From NCBI GenBank assembly GCA_022702705.1, contig CM040433.1, forward strand, positions 23,933,797 through 23,997,796: a stretch of 64,000 nucleotides of DNA, written 5' to 3'. The number at the start of each line of letters is the position of its first letter. Position 1 is the first letter of the stretch. The stretch comes from Papilionanthe hookeriana x Papilionanthe teres (lineage: Eukaryota; Streptophyta; Magnoliopsida; Asparagales; Orchidaceae). Shown here in pieces: positions 48,188-59,590 of this stretch. A program made the position numbers and the translations under genes. Under the pieces are notes generated by a model. That model was not told where the DNA came from, did no database searches, and saw only the letters and a program-made list of their open reading frames with translations.

Positions 48188-48463
48188 AATTAATAACAGC
48201 TCAGACAATAGACACTCCTTACCATTAGATAACAATATCAACTCATATCCCAACTACACATCTAACACTACTGATTTGCTATAACAGAAAAGATATGATC
48301 CTGTCTAGATTTCCTACCTCTCTACTTCTATTTAAAGCACTGTATTCTAGCCTTTAAGTTGAAGAAAATATGTATCTGACTAGCTGCAAATTCCTGCTTC
48401 CAGCTAAAATTCCAATATATACTGCAGTCTGTTCACCAGCTACTGCTCTTTCTTCTTCTTGTA
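48188..48463 (+). mobile_element. Ty1/copia 5' LTR
   Basis: About 275 bp ending just before the primer site. It shares TAACAGCTCAGACAATA, CACTCCTTA, TGATTTGCTATA and CTATTTAAAGCACTGT, in this order, with the 3' LTR at 56459. The TATTTAAAG word at 48329-48337 is the likely TATA box. The first two bases appear to have mutated from TG. Confidence 0.82.
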
Positions 48464-48475
48464 TGGTAACAGAGC
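48464..48475 (+). promoter_or_regulatory. Copia primer binding site
   Basis: TGGTAACAGAGC differs by one base from TGGTATCAGAGC, the complement of initiator Met-tRNA used by most plant copia elements. It lies at the expected distance from the LTR start. Confidence 0.85.
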
Positions 48476-50052
48476 TCTTTGCCATCTTGCCATAAAATCA
48501 GTCTACTCCCAATGTATCGCTCAGACACTTCATCTCTTCACAAGCTATATACACTCTCCAATTCATGAACCATCATGTTTCACTGAAATTCCTTTTATCT
48601 AACCTTAAAATGTAGTCAATACATCCCTTACCAGAGATAAATTACCACATCTTGATTTACAACCATCAAAATCATCAGAGCAAACAATTTTGAAGATTTT
48701 TTCATGGCACCTCTACACATACATTAAAACTGTTGTCTGATTCAACAGGACAAATATCACCCAATCCAAGGCTTCCTGACCATGAATCATATCGACCTAA
48801 AACCAACGCGCTCTGCTATACACCATGACTACAAGCATTCTTCCCTCGTCATTAATCTAGAGTCATGTTTTGAAACTTACCAAGAATTCCGTATGCGCCA
48901 CTATAGTCTGCAGCTAAAACTCGGTAATTCAACTCAAATTTGAGCTACATAATGTCAACATCAGCATTTCCAATAATGACTCGAAGTAAAATCAGGAAAT
49001 CAGAACACTTTGTTGACAATACCATAGCAGCCGGTGCCAAAATTGATACCAAATATAAAATCCTATATATTATCAATGGCCTACCTCCCTTATATCAAGC
49101 TTTCAAAACAAAAGTGCACACCACACCGATCAGCTTTGATTATCATTGACCTACTTAAAATGTCCACAATCAGATGTAGTTGAATCAATAGTTTCTGAGG
49201 ACACCTGAAATTTTTGACAAATAAAGCGACTGCATAAATCAAGCTGAAAGTGCATTGGCCATCTTCAAAACCACTCAAATAATGTTGATTCAACCATACT
49301 CCTGCCCCATGTCCGTATTTGTACCCAAGTTCACTACCAAAATTCCCATCCTTCATCCTGCTTAGCTAAAAGGATAAACTCCAATCCATCTTAGCTTCCT
49401 CAACCAGCCAAGCCTCGTGTGAAAATACCATTCCCTCATTTCACCAATTCCAATGCCTCAACTCATTCGAGGAGCAGGCAACGTACTCAATCTCCATAGC
49501 CATTCTGCCAACTATGGCTGCATCGCTGACCAGCACCTCTATTTAGCCGTGTCTTCCCCAATAAAATCCTAACAGCTATCCTGTGCTTCTACCCACGCAT
49601 CCAAACAATGTAGCCTCATAACAATTTATAACACCGTTCTCTTGTTTCTGTCATTTTATCCCATCCAACTGCACACCACCGTTGCCAAAGTCTTTGCCCT
49701 ACAAACAGTAAGCAGTCTGTCCAAACCCAAACAATCTATCCTGCTTGGACTCCAATTAGTTCACCTCACATCTCTCGTCTTCTTACAATGTTATAATTCT
49801 TCTCATTCCCCTTGCCTTTGTCACTCTAACACGTAGCCGGCTATCCTCTACAGCCCACCGCGGTATAACTCTGGCATCCGACTGCGCGAAACCTTACCCT
49901 CAACATGTAGGCTATCACAAATCCCTCACAGCACTCCCACAACATATCGTCTCCCACTTCTGATAGCAATCCAATCCTCGTGTAATCCAAGTGCTCAGTC
50001 AGACGCCAACTCCCCTACAATAGCCCAATATCCCTTTATTCCTTTTCTCTCC

Positions 50053-50055
<3 letters not shown>
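48476..50055 (+). pseudogene. Copia gag region (decayed)
   Basis: Within this interval at about 49030-49140 the plus strand reads AAGAKIDTKYKILYIINGLP and then YQAFKTKVHTTPISFD. This matches the copia gag block ...ISDEDLVLYILNGLPxxYxxF followed by a TPISFDEL-like segment. The rest is broken by stops, and a zinc knuckle could not be recognised. The frame at 49642-49836 has no motif. Confidence 0.65.

Positions 50056-50107
<52 letters not shown>
50056..50107. repeat. (GA)n microsatellite
   Basis: About 52 bp of uninterrupted GA. It separates copia gag-like sequence from unrelated AT-rich DNA. Confidence 0.97.
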
Positions 50108-50109
<2 letters not shown>

Positions 50110-53100
50110 CAACCCTCTCACTCCATTCCTCTCTATAAAAAAATCACGAAGTGAAAAAAATATAAATTTAAATATATTTCTATATTTTTGCCTTGCAGAT
50201 TAGTCACCTCAATGCCTCAAATTTGTTACCTCCTAAGAATATAGAGAAGGAATGCGTAAGTACCCATTAAAATTGTTCCAACCCAACGGAAAATTTTTGT
50301 TTTGCTATTTATGCAAGAAAACATATGGGTGTCTTTAGATGGGTATGTTAGGAGATAGCCTATTGTTGTAAAATATCACTCATGTGCACTTTTAGATAGG
50401 TGGGAGGGCCAATTTTCAACTAATTTCTCCCAACAAGACTAAACTAGTGACTTGAACATGAATTAATAAAAATTAGAAGATCAAGAAACAAACATCAATA
50501 CTTAGAATACTTATAATCACAATAAAAAATATTAAATGCAAAAAAATAAAATTAAAAATCTTATAATGAGCTTACTAGAAAATTGTGGTGAATGCAATAC
50601 TTCACCTCTGAATGTGAGCAAAAGCTTTGGAATTTTGACCAATCAGTGGAACCCACAAAAATCTTAGCTTAAGGAATTATGGGTGAAAATGAACAATCCT
50701 ATATAATCTTAGGTCAAAAATATTGCACCTATTTATACGAAGAAATGGAAACATATGGGACCCACCACAATTAATAACCTCTATATAAAAACAAAAAAAA
50801 ATGATATTGTTCAATACATAAATATTCTGCACTCACTCACAAATTCACCACGAGTTAAGGAACATAAACATACGAACGAACATAAAGCGTGAATGAGGGT
50901 GTTGTTATCTTTCTAAATCTTTTCTATATTAAAATATTTGTGCATTTAATAAAAAAATAAAAAATAAAAAATAAAATCAAGACAAATAAAAGTTGGATAT
51001 TTTTTTAGGCCATTTCAACTCTAATGCATCACCTCAAGAATATGTAAGTGTTAAAATTCCAATATTTAAGGTGAAGAGTACCTTACTCAATTCACTAAAA
51101 AGATTTGTGCTAGTGCATTACAAGTACATTTAAGCTTCATGACCATTCTATAAAATTTAAAATTCAAGTGTTAAGTATCTATATTTGAATGTTTAATCGT
51201 ACAATCCGAAGAATGATGTGCATGATTAAATTTAATGAAAAAATATCTTACTTTGAAAAGCATGTAAAATTTCTAAAAATATTCCGATAATTTAAATTTT
51301 CACAATATCTCTTCATTCAAAAATTAAATTCAAAATATTAAATCATACATGCTCTTGAGTGAGCCTTGTGCCTTTAAGGCGATTCATAAGTTATACTAGT
51401 CTCATCGGATCCTCATCGAGGATCTGATTTGGAGTGACAAATTGTATTACAATTTAAGCGGCTAAAATCCTTCTCTACATATGGTTGATATTGACGGAAA
51501 TTTGAATAAATTGAAAATTAGTCGAATAAAAAAAATGAGGGGTATCTTTGCTTTATATTTATATGAAATTGTCAATCTTTTAATTAAAAGATATTTTAAA
51601 TCAATATTCTCAATGTCCTCTAGTTTCTTAAAAAATGCAATCTTGCGATCAATTCATCGACCTAATCCTGTTTATAGATGGAATAAAGTCGAGAAAGGGT
51701 ATCGTATGGCACCATAAAATGAATCCAACGCTGAATCGATTTTCTATAAGTGAGACCGAGTGACAATGTTCAAAATGAATCAATACATGGTGATGACCGT
51801 GTTGATTGTAATCTGATCATAAATATTTATCTTCAAAATCAAGTTTCAATAAATATATAAATAAATTTAATTAATCTAAATTTTGAATCTCATCAACTGC
51901 AAGCGGGATGGAGTTAATAAGGTTCAAAATAATAAATCCCAATAATGACGAGTTGATAAAGTAATTCAACGAGTGATCAATTTTTAAAATCAGTCAACGA
52001 ATATTTGAATAAATTCAATTAACATAATTTCTAAATTTGACCTTTCATAAGTAGGAAAAAAAAACAATTAGGTTCAAAACAATAATTTTTTGTTGATGTT
52101 GTGTCTAGATTCAAAACAATCTACGTTAAATGCGAATCTTAAACGAAGGGGATTTTACTTTCAAAATTAAGTTTAAAAGTTTATTTTAAATTCAAATGAT
52201 ATATACTATGAACTCGATCCTTTTGAAAAAGATATAGTTGGCGAACTTAGATTAAATCATGAGTAATTTTAGCTTTGTGGTCATACATAATAAGAAAGAT
52301 ATAGAGTTGATGAGGATTAAATCAAACAATCAAACTAATTTACCAATGGTTAATATATGAAACCACTTAAAGTATTTAAATAAGATAAAAATCGGTTAAA
52401 ATTAAAAAGCAAAATCTATTCATCGCGGGCCTTGGAATTGGTGGTCAATAAATTTATAATTAACTTAAGCTTATATAGAGCCAATGTACGTAAAATATAT
52501 TACTATATTTACTCTCAAATTAAGATATGCAAGTAAAGGACGTGACAAATATCTTCTATCCGTAGACTTAATTGTTAGGCTCACAAAAGAAGTAATTAAG
52601 ATTTGAGTCTTTTGACATGGTCGTTTACTTGTAAATTACCATTAAATTACTATCACGGATGTAACTCGCATGTTTCAAATGGCTACTTTACTCTTTGAGA
52701 TTTGATTCATAGAATATAGTTGATAAGTAAAAAACCCTTTATTCTGTATTCTACAAAGGTTATGTTTGAATCAAAAAAACAGCTCACCGCTGCGACAAGA
52801 ATCCTTCAATCGAGTTGAGTCCATCTTCCTCTAATTAAGTAGACTATGGTCCGAAGATATAACTATAGAATCTTGATTAAGTTCATCATCATTCCCCTAA
52901 TCACATGCTTTAAAGAATCTTCTGATGATAAATTCCATTAATATAAAATTCAATCAATTTTACACAATATAAAGTCTAAATTATCAATATTATGTGTCAA
53001 GTAATTATGACTTTTGAAAAGCCTAAATTGAAATGCTCTCCTACGCTCGAGATGAGTAATTAACCATAAAGGCATGCATACGCTGGCCTCTAACCCCGGA

Positions 53101-53815
53101 TCAAACAAAACTCGCGAAATAAGGTGAAAACTCGAGTAAGTGTCATATCTTCAATACATTTGCCTCTAATAATTTGACTCGGAACCTCAAATAAACTCTC
53201 TCGTCATACCATTTTGAGAGGGGCAAGGGCATCAGAATTAACGAGTCCACAATGATCTAAATACACTTCTATGCGATGAATAAATAGACATTTCCACTAA
53301 ATTGACAGAACCAATTGCTCGATCCAGATAACTATAACCCTACATAAATCCTACGGTAAAGGAAGCAATCATCTTTCTAGAAGAATTAGGTAAGCACACC
53401 AATACCAAACCAAATAGTAGCAATTCTACAACCAGCTGTCAAATATGAAATAAAAGAGAATAGAAGCCTAAAGCTACAACATTTTCTTGATCTAATTACA
53501 CAACTATTGCTCGATAAAATAACAAAGCTTTCTTTACCACCTCCAACTCCGGTACCGAGAGGTCAGTATCTCAAATCAAGAGCATCTACTCCATCCCGGC
53601 CATAGTTTGAATAAGCTTTTTACCAAAAAACTTTATTTAGCAAAGCTTAAACTGTCATCGGGAATGGCACTTCAATTCCTATGCAACATAATGGGCAAGT
53701 CTTAGCAACTCCAGTTATGAAATGTAATTATCTCCTCTACTACATGTACCTAACTTATCCCACAATCTTCTATATATCTCTCAACTTGCAGCTAACAATA
53801 ATTTCTATCATTTTG
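50108..53815. other. Unassigned AT-rich insert between copia gag and integrase
   Basis: About 3.7 kb separate copia gag from copia integrase, more than an uninterrupted element would have, so a secondary insertion is likely. Its composition (AATTTAAA words, few CG) differs from the C-rich copia sequence around it, at least over 50150-53000. No domain or terminal repeat was recognised. 53200-53815 regains the CAACTCC/CACAAC flavour of the copia element and may hold protease remnants. Confidence 0.4.
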
Positions 53816-54600
53816 ACTCCAATGGCCACAAAATCAAGGATCTAAAGACAATCAAAACAATTCTCAAGGTCTCTGCCATAATAAATTCACCCATTTTCCA
53901 TATCCCAGACTGCTCATATATCACTTCAATAACTGCTAATATATGACCTTCACTGAATTAGTCATCAACTCTACAACCATTGTGCAAAGCTGTAAACATT
54001 TATGTATTCATAGTTGTTTCTCTTTCTGCACCTCATGTAAACATCGAGAGCCATCATCTTCTCCTTCTTCATGCAATCATTCATACAAACAATTAGAATT
54101 AACATACTCCGATGTTTGGGGGCCATCTTCCACACTCACTTTGCAAGGTTTTATCTACTATGTTATTCTTATGGATGATTTTTCACGTTTCTCTTAATTA
54201 TATCCAATGTTAAAAACTTCTCCCATTTCATTAATTTCAAACAGATGATTAAATGCAAAAACAAATCACATCAAAACACTAGTAATAAATTTTGGAAGTG
54301 AAGGCTATAACATTAATCAATGAGTAATTTTTGCTCAAGTATCTCTATGAATATATCTTCACATCCCTTAGCAAAATGGACTTGTCGAGAACGCAAGCAT
54401 CATCACATCCTTCAACACCAAAATAGCACTCATTACCGAAGCAAACCTACCTCACATATGGGTTGATACATTACTCACAATAATCTACCTAATTAATCGC
54501 CTACCATCCACAAAAACCTCTTCCAAATCACCATATCAGCTTCTACATAACAAACCACCAAACAACTCTCCTCTAAGAATATATGGAGGTGTGCTTATTT
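53816..54600 (+). pseudogene. Copia integrase (decayed)
   Basis: Integrase of the copia element. FCTSCKHREPSSSPSS at about 54030-54075 corresponds to the zinc-binding and CxxCxxxKxxxxPF region. LELTYSDVWGPSSTLTLQGF and YYVILMDDFSRF (54089-54194) carry the two first catalytic aspartates (SDVWGP and VDDFSR, here MDDFSR). Then QNGLVEN(A) near 54375 corresponds to QNGVAERKH with the catalytic Glu, and HMWVDTLLTIIYLINRLPST near 54457-54515 to the following helix. Stops are present between the blocks. Confidence 0.9.
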
Positions 54601-55950
54601 TGCATGATTATAACCATAATATCGAACCAATCTACAACGCTGCTCTACTCATATGTATATAGAAGATGCCACCAAACAACAAAAGATACAATGTTTTTAT
54701 CTTTAAACAACTGGCCAATCCTCTGAACATTTTCATCCCTCGGCAAGAAAAGTAATCCTCTCTGAACTTATAGTCTTTAATGAACATAAATTCCCATTCA
54801 AACATCAATTAGAGATCCTAAACCTCCCTTCCATAGCAACCATGCCTACTACCCTCACTCTTACACCAACTACTCTCCAAACTCATACCATATGATCCTC
54901 CATCAATACAATTAGCAAATCGCCATCTCCATCCATTTCTCACACCTCCACTGCACTTTGCAATACTCAACTACCACCTCAATCCACCTCCAGTCAAGCT
55001 TACATCTACCTCTCCACCACCAGCTACCATCCCACCCATCCATGCTCACCATATCCAAAATTGGTTCGCTTCCTCAAAAAACGCGTTAGTAAGAATAGCC
55101 ATATCAAACGAAATGCCATTCGGATGATTCCATCGCCCGCTCTAAGGCTCTCCGAATTGCTCAAAAACATTGGTAAGAATATTTCATTGATTATGACTAA
55201 ACTTTCAGCCCAATAGACAAAATACCCACAATCTCTGCATTTTTCTAACTTCTAGCTCTTCCCCATCAATGGTCAATCCTCCAATTAAATGCATCCAATA
55301 ATTTCCTCTATGGTACCCCCAGAAATTATCCGCATGATGCAGCATCTAGAACAAAGACTCCCGGATCCCCAACCATGTTCGCATGCGTAAAAAAAGCCAT
55401 CTATGCCTCAAACAAGCTCTCAAAGCAATGCTATAACGCATTCTCCAGCCATTTATTGCAACTTGGTTTTCATTTCAGTCAAGCAGACACTCCCTACTAA
55501 TCTACCATTGTAAGAACATTCACATACACCTCTTCATCTAGGTTGACGGCATTTTGCACACACGTAACAATCCCTCAACTCTCCACAACCAATAGGCAAT
55601 CTAAACTCACTATTGTCCATGAAATTTCTCGGTTCAGCATGTCATTTTTTTAGAATACATATTCACCCACACTATTGCAGAAACACTTTTTACTCAAGAA
55701 CAATATGCTCTCAATCTTCTCCACAGGATAGGAATGGATAACTGCAAACCAATTTCCAATCCTCTCCTTCCACATTCAATATTTCAACTTCAGATCAGCC
55801 CCTCAATGACTCATCTCACTATCACCACTTAGTAGGGTCCTTCAAAGACTCAACCGTTACGAGACCTGAAATTTCATTCACAGATAATCACTTATGCCAA
55901 GACATGCACCACACCCAACTCAGTCGTTTTCAACTTCTTAAAAGACCACT
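54601..55950 (+). pseudogene. Copia reverse transcriptase (decayed, YVDD lost)
   Basis: Copia RT after a degenerate spacer. HQWSILQLNASNNFLYG near 55266-55315 corresponds to the QLDVKNAFLHG block, in which the catalytic Asp is Asn here. CVKKAIYASNKLSKQCYNAF near 55380-55440 matches LKKALYGLKQAPRAWY. LLQLGFHFSQADT follows. The catalytic YVDD is read as stop-Val-Asp-Gly at 55539-55550. SHYHHLVGS near 55815 matches the end of the domain. Two catalytic changes and several stops make it inactive. Confidence 0.88.
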
Positions 55951-56450
55951 CTGCTATATCAAGCATACCATCACACTAGGCCTCCGTATCCAACCTAGCA
56001 ACCTCATCCTGGACACCTGTAGATTCAAATTGGGCAACGGATTCAGTTGACAGGGGGGTCCATCACTGGTACAATTAACATCATAAGCGATTCAAAAAGC
56101 AACCAACTATCGCTCGTTCCTCTTCCTAAAATAAAATACAGAACTCTACTACCACCGACAACATTTGGCTTCATCGTTTACTTCAGGATTTTCATCTTCT
56201 TATCCCACAGCCAATCAAGCATACTGTGACAATACCTCAGCCATGACCATTGCTGACAATCAGTTTTCATGCCAAAACCAAACATATAAAGATTGACCAC
56301 ACTTTTAACAGAGGAAAATTCAATCCAAAGATAGTTAAGTTCAGTACATTAGCAATAAGAATGAAGTGTCAGACATTTTTACAAATATTCTACCGCTACT
56401 CAGTTTACTTCCATAAGGGACAAATTGATACTTCGCTCCTGAACCATTTA
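55880..56450 (+). pseudogene. Copia RNase H (decayed)
   Basis: C-terminal RNase H of copia pol. HLCQDMHHTQLSRFQLLKRP and YIKHTITLGLRIQPSN (55889-56000) match the HxPTxxHxxxxKRxLRYxKGTxxxGL block. Near 56225-56290 the sequence reads CDNTSAMTIADNQFSCQN, the CDNxSAxxLAxNPVFHxR block, and then KTKHIKIDHTFNRGK in another frame. Ends about 10 bases before the polypurine tract with a PLSRGGNNSSDN-like tail. Frames change twice. Confidence 0.85.
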
Positions 56451-56458
56451 TCTAGGGG
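56450..56458 (+). promoter_or_regulatory. Copia polypurine tract
   Basis: Short AGGGG run immediately before TGGCAATAACAG, the start of the 3' LTR. Confidence 0.55.
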
Positions 56459-56640
56459 TGGCAATAACAGCTCAGACAATACACATACGGCAAAATCAGC
56501 CAGTCACTCCTTATCGTTGGATAGCAACTATCTTAGCACATCTCGACCACATATCTAAAAGTACATGATTTGCTATATCAGAATAATATGCTCCTGCCGA
56601 GTTTCCTGCCAATCTACCTCTATTTAAAGCACTGTTTAAA
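56459..56640 (+). mobile_element. Ty1/copia 3' LTR, apparently truncated
   Basis: Matches the 5' LTR from TGGCAATAACAGCTCAGACA to CTATTTAAAGCACTGTTT, then similarity stops. About 100 bp expected from the 5' LTR (including GTTCACCAGCTACTGC) is not seen. Several small indels distinguish the two LTRs, so the insertion is not recent. Without the right end a target duplication cannot be tested. Confidence 0.78.
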
Positions 56641-56983
56641 ATGTAAAACACTATTGTAAATGTAAAACATTATTGTAAATGTAGAACATGGGCAGAATTG
56701 TAATTTATCCACAAACAGCTGTAATTCTGCTGTTTTTCAAACGCTTAAATCAAACAGACATAGATTATCCGGATCAGCTACTGATCAGCAGATTGTCTTG
56801 ATAATCTGCTTATCCTTATAATCTGGATAATCTGCAACTGCGCCAAACAGACCATTTGTCTTCCCAATTCTTACTGTTCGATGTTAGGTTGGTCCGTTCG
56901 GCATTCCTATTCATCGGAACCGCTCAATTTCCATGGCCATTCTGCTGCCAGCCATTCTAGTTCTGTGGCCATTCCCGTTCCAT
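56641..56983. other. Junction sequence with hAT-like termini
   Basis: Contains a short threefold repeat of AATGTAAAACA-type words (56640-56690). Next come GATTATCC/ATAATCTG/GGATAATCTGC words (56762-56840) and the terminus GCAACTGCGCCAAACAGACC at 56834-56853. That terminus recurs with small changes at about 57812-57831 and 58593-58612. It looks like debris of a small transposon family ending in CCAAACARACC. Confidence 0.45.
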
Positions 56984-57520
56984 ATTTCGGGCCCGTTTGG
57001 TTCGACTTTTTTGCGCGCGGCGCGGCCTTCTGCCGCGACATTTCCGCCGCGGCATCGTTTGGGAGACGGCTTTGTGGCAACGTGCCGCAAATTTTGGCAA
57101 AAAGCTGGTCGCGGGATAAACCCCGCGGCGCAGCTTCGTGTAGCGGCTTTTACTTCTTCGCCCCGCGCGCTTTGCTCGAAGAAGAGGTCTCTCCACTCGA
57201 ATCTCTTCCTTCTCATCGCCACGGCCTCATCTTCTCCTCCCGCCCTCCCGACTCCCCCACCCGCCTCCTCTTCAGCTCCGACAAATGCACCGTTAATTCC
57301 GCGCGGATCCCTCTGGCGATCCCTCCGCCGCAACCTCGTCTCTGAAATCGTCTCCCCGTGCGCGTGTGTTCCTTCTCTTGTGTGCGAGATTGGGCTCTTC
57401 GCCTCCACCTCAGCCGCCTCCGCGCCTCTCGGTCGGTGGTGAATCTCATGCCGCATTGCCGCCTGACTATCTGCAACGTACTCGCCTGCATTTGCTTCGG
57501 GGAGAAGATAGGGCATTTAA

Positions 57521-57553
<33 letters not shown>

Positions 57554-57554
57554 T
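57521..57554. repeat. (ATT)n microsatellite
   Basis: About 34 bp of ATT repeats directly before the 98-bp duplication. Confidence 0.95.
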
Positions 57555-57700
57555 TGGGCATTTACATGCATGCCACCCAATTCTTATGTATTTACATATT
57601 TAATACCTAAATTTTAATTTTATTTAATACCCAATTCTTATGTATTATTATTTTGGGCATTTAAATGCAGGCCACCCAATTCTTATGTATTTACATGCAT
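57551..57700 (+). repeat. 98-bp-spaced direct duplication
   Basis: The word TTTTGGGCATTTA(C/A)ATGCA followed by GCCACCCAATTCTTATGTA and TTTACAT occurs at 57553 and again at 57651. Each copy is about 50 bp with two differences, and part of it (CCAATTCTTATGTATTA) also lies between them near 57631. Confidence 0.9.
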
Positions 57701-57864
57701 GTAAATCTTTTTTCTCAAATATATCGATGTCACAGTTCTATTTTAAACAGTTTTAAGAAACAAGGGCAGTTTGGTTATCTTTTAAGAAAAAACTACCCGC
57801 AGCTATTTTCACAGAGCTGAACCAAACAGACAGTCAACTTCCCCACAGCTGCTTTCTCGCAGCT

Positions 57865-58540
57865 AGGGCTGTCAAAAAAGCTTGTTGTTTGCGAAAAGTT
57901 CGTGTTCGGTTCGCAAAAAAGTTCGTGTTCGATAAGCAAACGAACCAACACGAACAATTTTTTCGTTCGGTTTATTAAACGAACCAAACACAAACAGTGA
58001 TGTGTTCGTTCGTGTTCGGTTCGTTATCGTTCGAACTATAAAATAATTTAAAATAATTTATATAAAAAATTTATGATATTTTAAAAATAATTATATATTA
58101 TAAAAATTTATCATATTTTAAATAATTAAACTTCTATAAATTATAATATATGATAAATTATTAATAACAATAATAATATTATAGTATTAATTATATTAAT
58201 ATAAATATTATAATATTATAATTAATATACTATACTATATATTAAAATAAAATCCTAAACAAAATCTTAAACGTCTTATTCGGTTTGCTTCATTTTGAGA
58301 AGTATGAGTTCACGATGTGTACGGAATACCGATCAATTTGCTTCATTTTGAGGAAGTATCCTATCAAAGTTGAGAGTCGTCGAAAAGCTCGTTGTTCGCG
58401 AACAGTTCGTGTTCGGTTTGCCAGAAAGTTCGTGTTCGTTCCATAAGCAAACGAACCAAACACGAACAGTGATGTGTTCGAGCATTTCAAACACGAACAC
58501 TAGCTCTGTTCGTTCGTATTCGGTTCGTTTACACTCCTAC
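57865..58540. mobile_element. Palindromic hAT-type MITE-like element rich in TTCG/CGAAC words
   Basis: Starts TAGGGCTGTCAAAAAAGC and ends TCGTTTACACTCCTA, whose complement is TAGGAGTGTAAACGA, so the ends are inverted repeats. Both flanks (57885-58035 and 58380-58535) are dense in GTTCGTGTTCGGTTCG and its complement CGAACACGAAC, and the centre (58040-58260) is AT-rich. Such TAGGGNTGT-ended palindromic elements are common in plants and are usually assigned to hAT. An 8-bp target duplication is not evident. Confidence 0.65.
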
Positions 58541-58612
58541 CCGCATTGAACTTTTCAGCAAGCAAGGCACGCAATTCTAAAAGTTCGAGAAACTGCAGCT
58601 GCGCCAAACAAA

Positions 58613-58990
58613 CCCTTCGTTTCGGTGTAGGAATAACAACGATCGTTTCCAATTCTTTTCACTTTCCAGTTTTCTGCCATGGCCGCATCGAATTCCATAG
58701 GGGTGACTCTGCTAGTCACCCCACCAAATAAAAAATAATAATTAATTTTTTAATGAGGAACCGTGCCTATCAACTAAGCTAAAAAGCTCCATGTCCATAT
58801 TTCCATAATTTTTCACTCCGTTATGTGACCAGCTGGGCAATATATATACATACATATATATATATGTATGTCGCATAAATAAAAAAATATAATATTAATA
58901 ATAATAAAAAATAAATAAATAAATAAATAAAACAAAAACATTAAAGAATCGAAAAAAATATATATATAATCACAAATTTTTAATCTTGCA
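58613..58990. other. Spacer with low-complexity TA and AAAT runs
   Basis: Holds a palindromic TATATACATACATATATA block near 58846-58872 and an (AAAT)n run near 58908-58932. No coding content beyond a short meaningless frame at 58546-58731. Confidence 0.5.
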
Positions 58991-59486
58991 GAATTGTGAT
59001 ATTTTTAGAAGATAAAAATAATTTCGCCCGAAAATTAGGGGATAACTAATACGCTACCAATAAATTTTCATCATTCGCCACGAATCTCAGTCACGAATTT
59101 TTTGAGCAAGAAACGTTCAAATCTTGATAAAAAGTCACACCGAGCTCCATTTTTAGCAAACTTAAAGTTGAATTGACCGGCTCGACGAGACGAACCCAAT
59201 GATATCAAAGTTAGTCCAATCTGAGTCAAACAAAGCATGAATCAAGTCATTAAACAACTCTTGGAAGATTTCTGGACATATTTGAAAGGTCAAACACATG
59301 CAAAATCTGACAAGTTCATAGTCGACTTGAGTGTCTTAATAAGATGAATTCAACGAGCCCAAGGTCACAAATTTCTGACATCATTAAGGCATCCAAATGT
59401 TCATTAAACGCAGTTTGATTGAGGGGTGCTCTCTTGACCGCCCAATCAAAATGATTCATATTCCAGCATTAATTACACCAATAACA

Positions 59487-59496
59487 CTATAAATAA
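59487..59496 (+). promoter_or_regulatory. TATA box of the putative solo LTR
   Basis: CTATAAATAA about 30 bp upstream of CCTTCACACAGCGCAAACTG, a likely transcription start region. Confidence 0.5.
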
Positions 59497-59590
59497 TCCT
59501 CCCACCCTTCACACAGCGCAAACTGAAGCCAAGAGAGGAGGGTCTGAGACATTGAGGAGAAGTTACAGCTCAGCATCACCACTGTCTGCC

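Larger units (their letters stand above)
56984..58612 (+). mobile_element. Putative non-autonomous hAT-like element with GC-rich cargo
   Basis: Left end GGGCCCGTTTGGTTCGAC at 56986-57003 and right end CAGCTGCGCCAAACAAACCC at 58593-58612 form a short, imperfect inverted repeat (GGG-TTTGG). Inside is a GC-rich segment (56990-57500) resembling a gene 5' region (CTCCTCCCG/CCGCCTCC runs), then an ATT microsatellite, a 98-bp direct duplication and a nested palindromic element (57865-58540). The long minus-strand frame at 56911-57516 owes its length to GC content and has no known motif. No transposase. The terminus pair is a suggestion; no target duplication was found. Confidence 0.35.

Noticed and set aside
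49642..49836. Separate gene in the copia internal region
   Set aside because: No motif; C- and T-rich composition is shared with the rest of the copia sequence.
56911..57516. 201-residue open frame on the minus strand
   Set aside because: GC-rich DNA with few stop codons; all three plus frames are also open nearby. The protein is Arg/Ala/Glu-rich without a motif.
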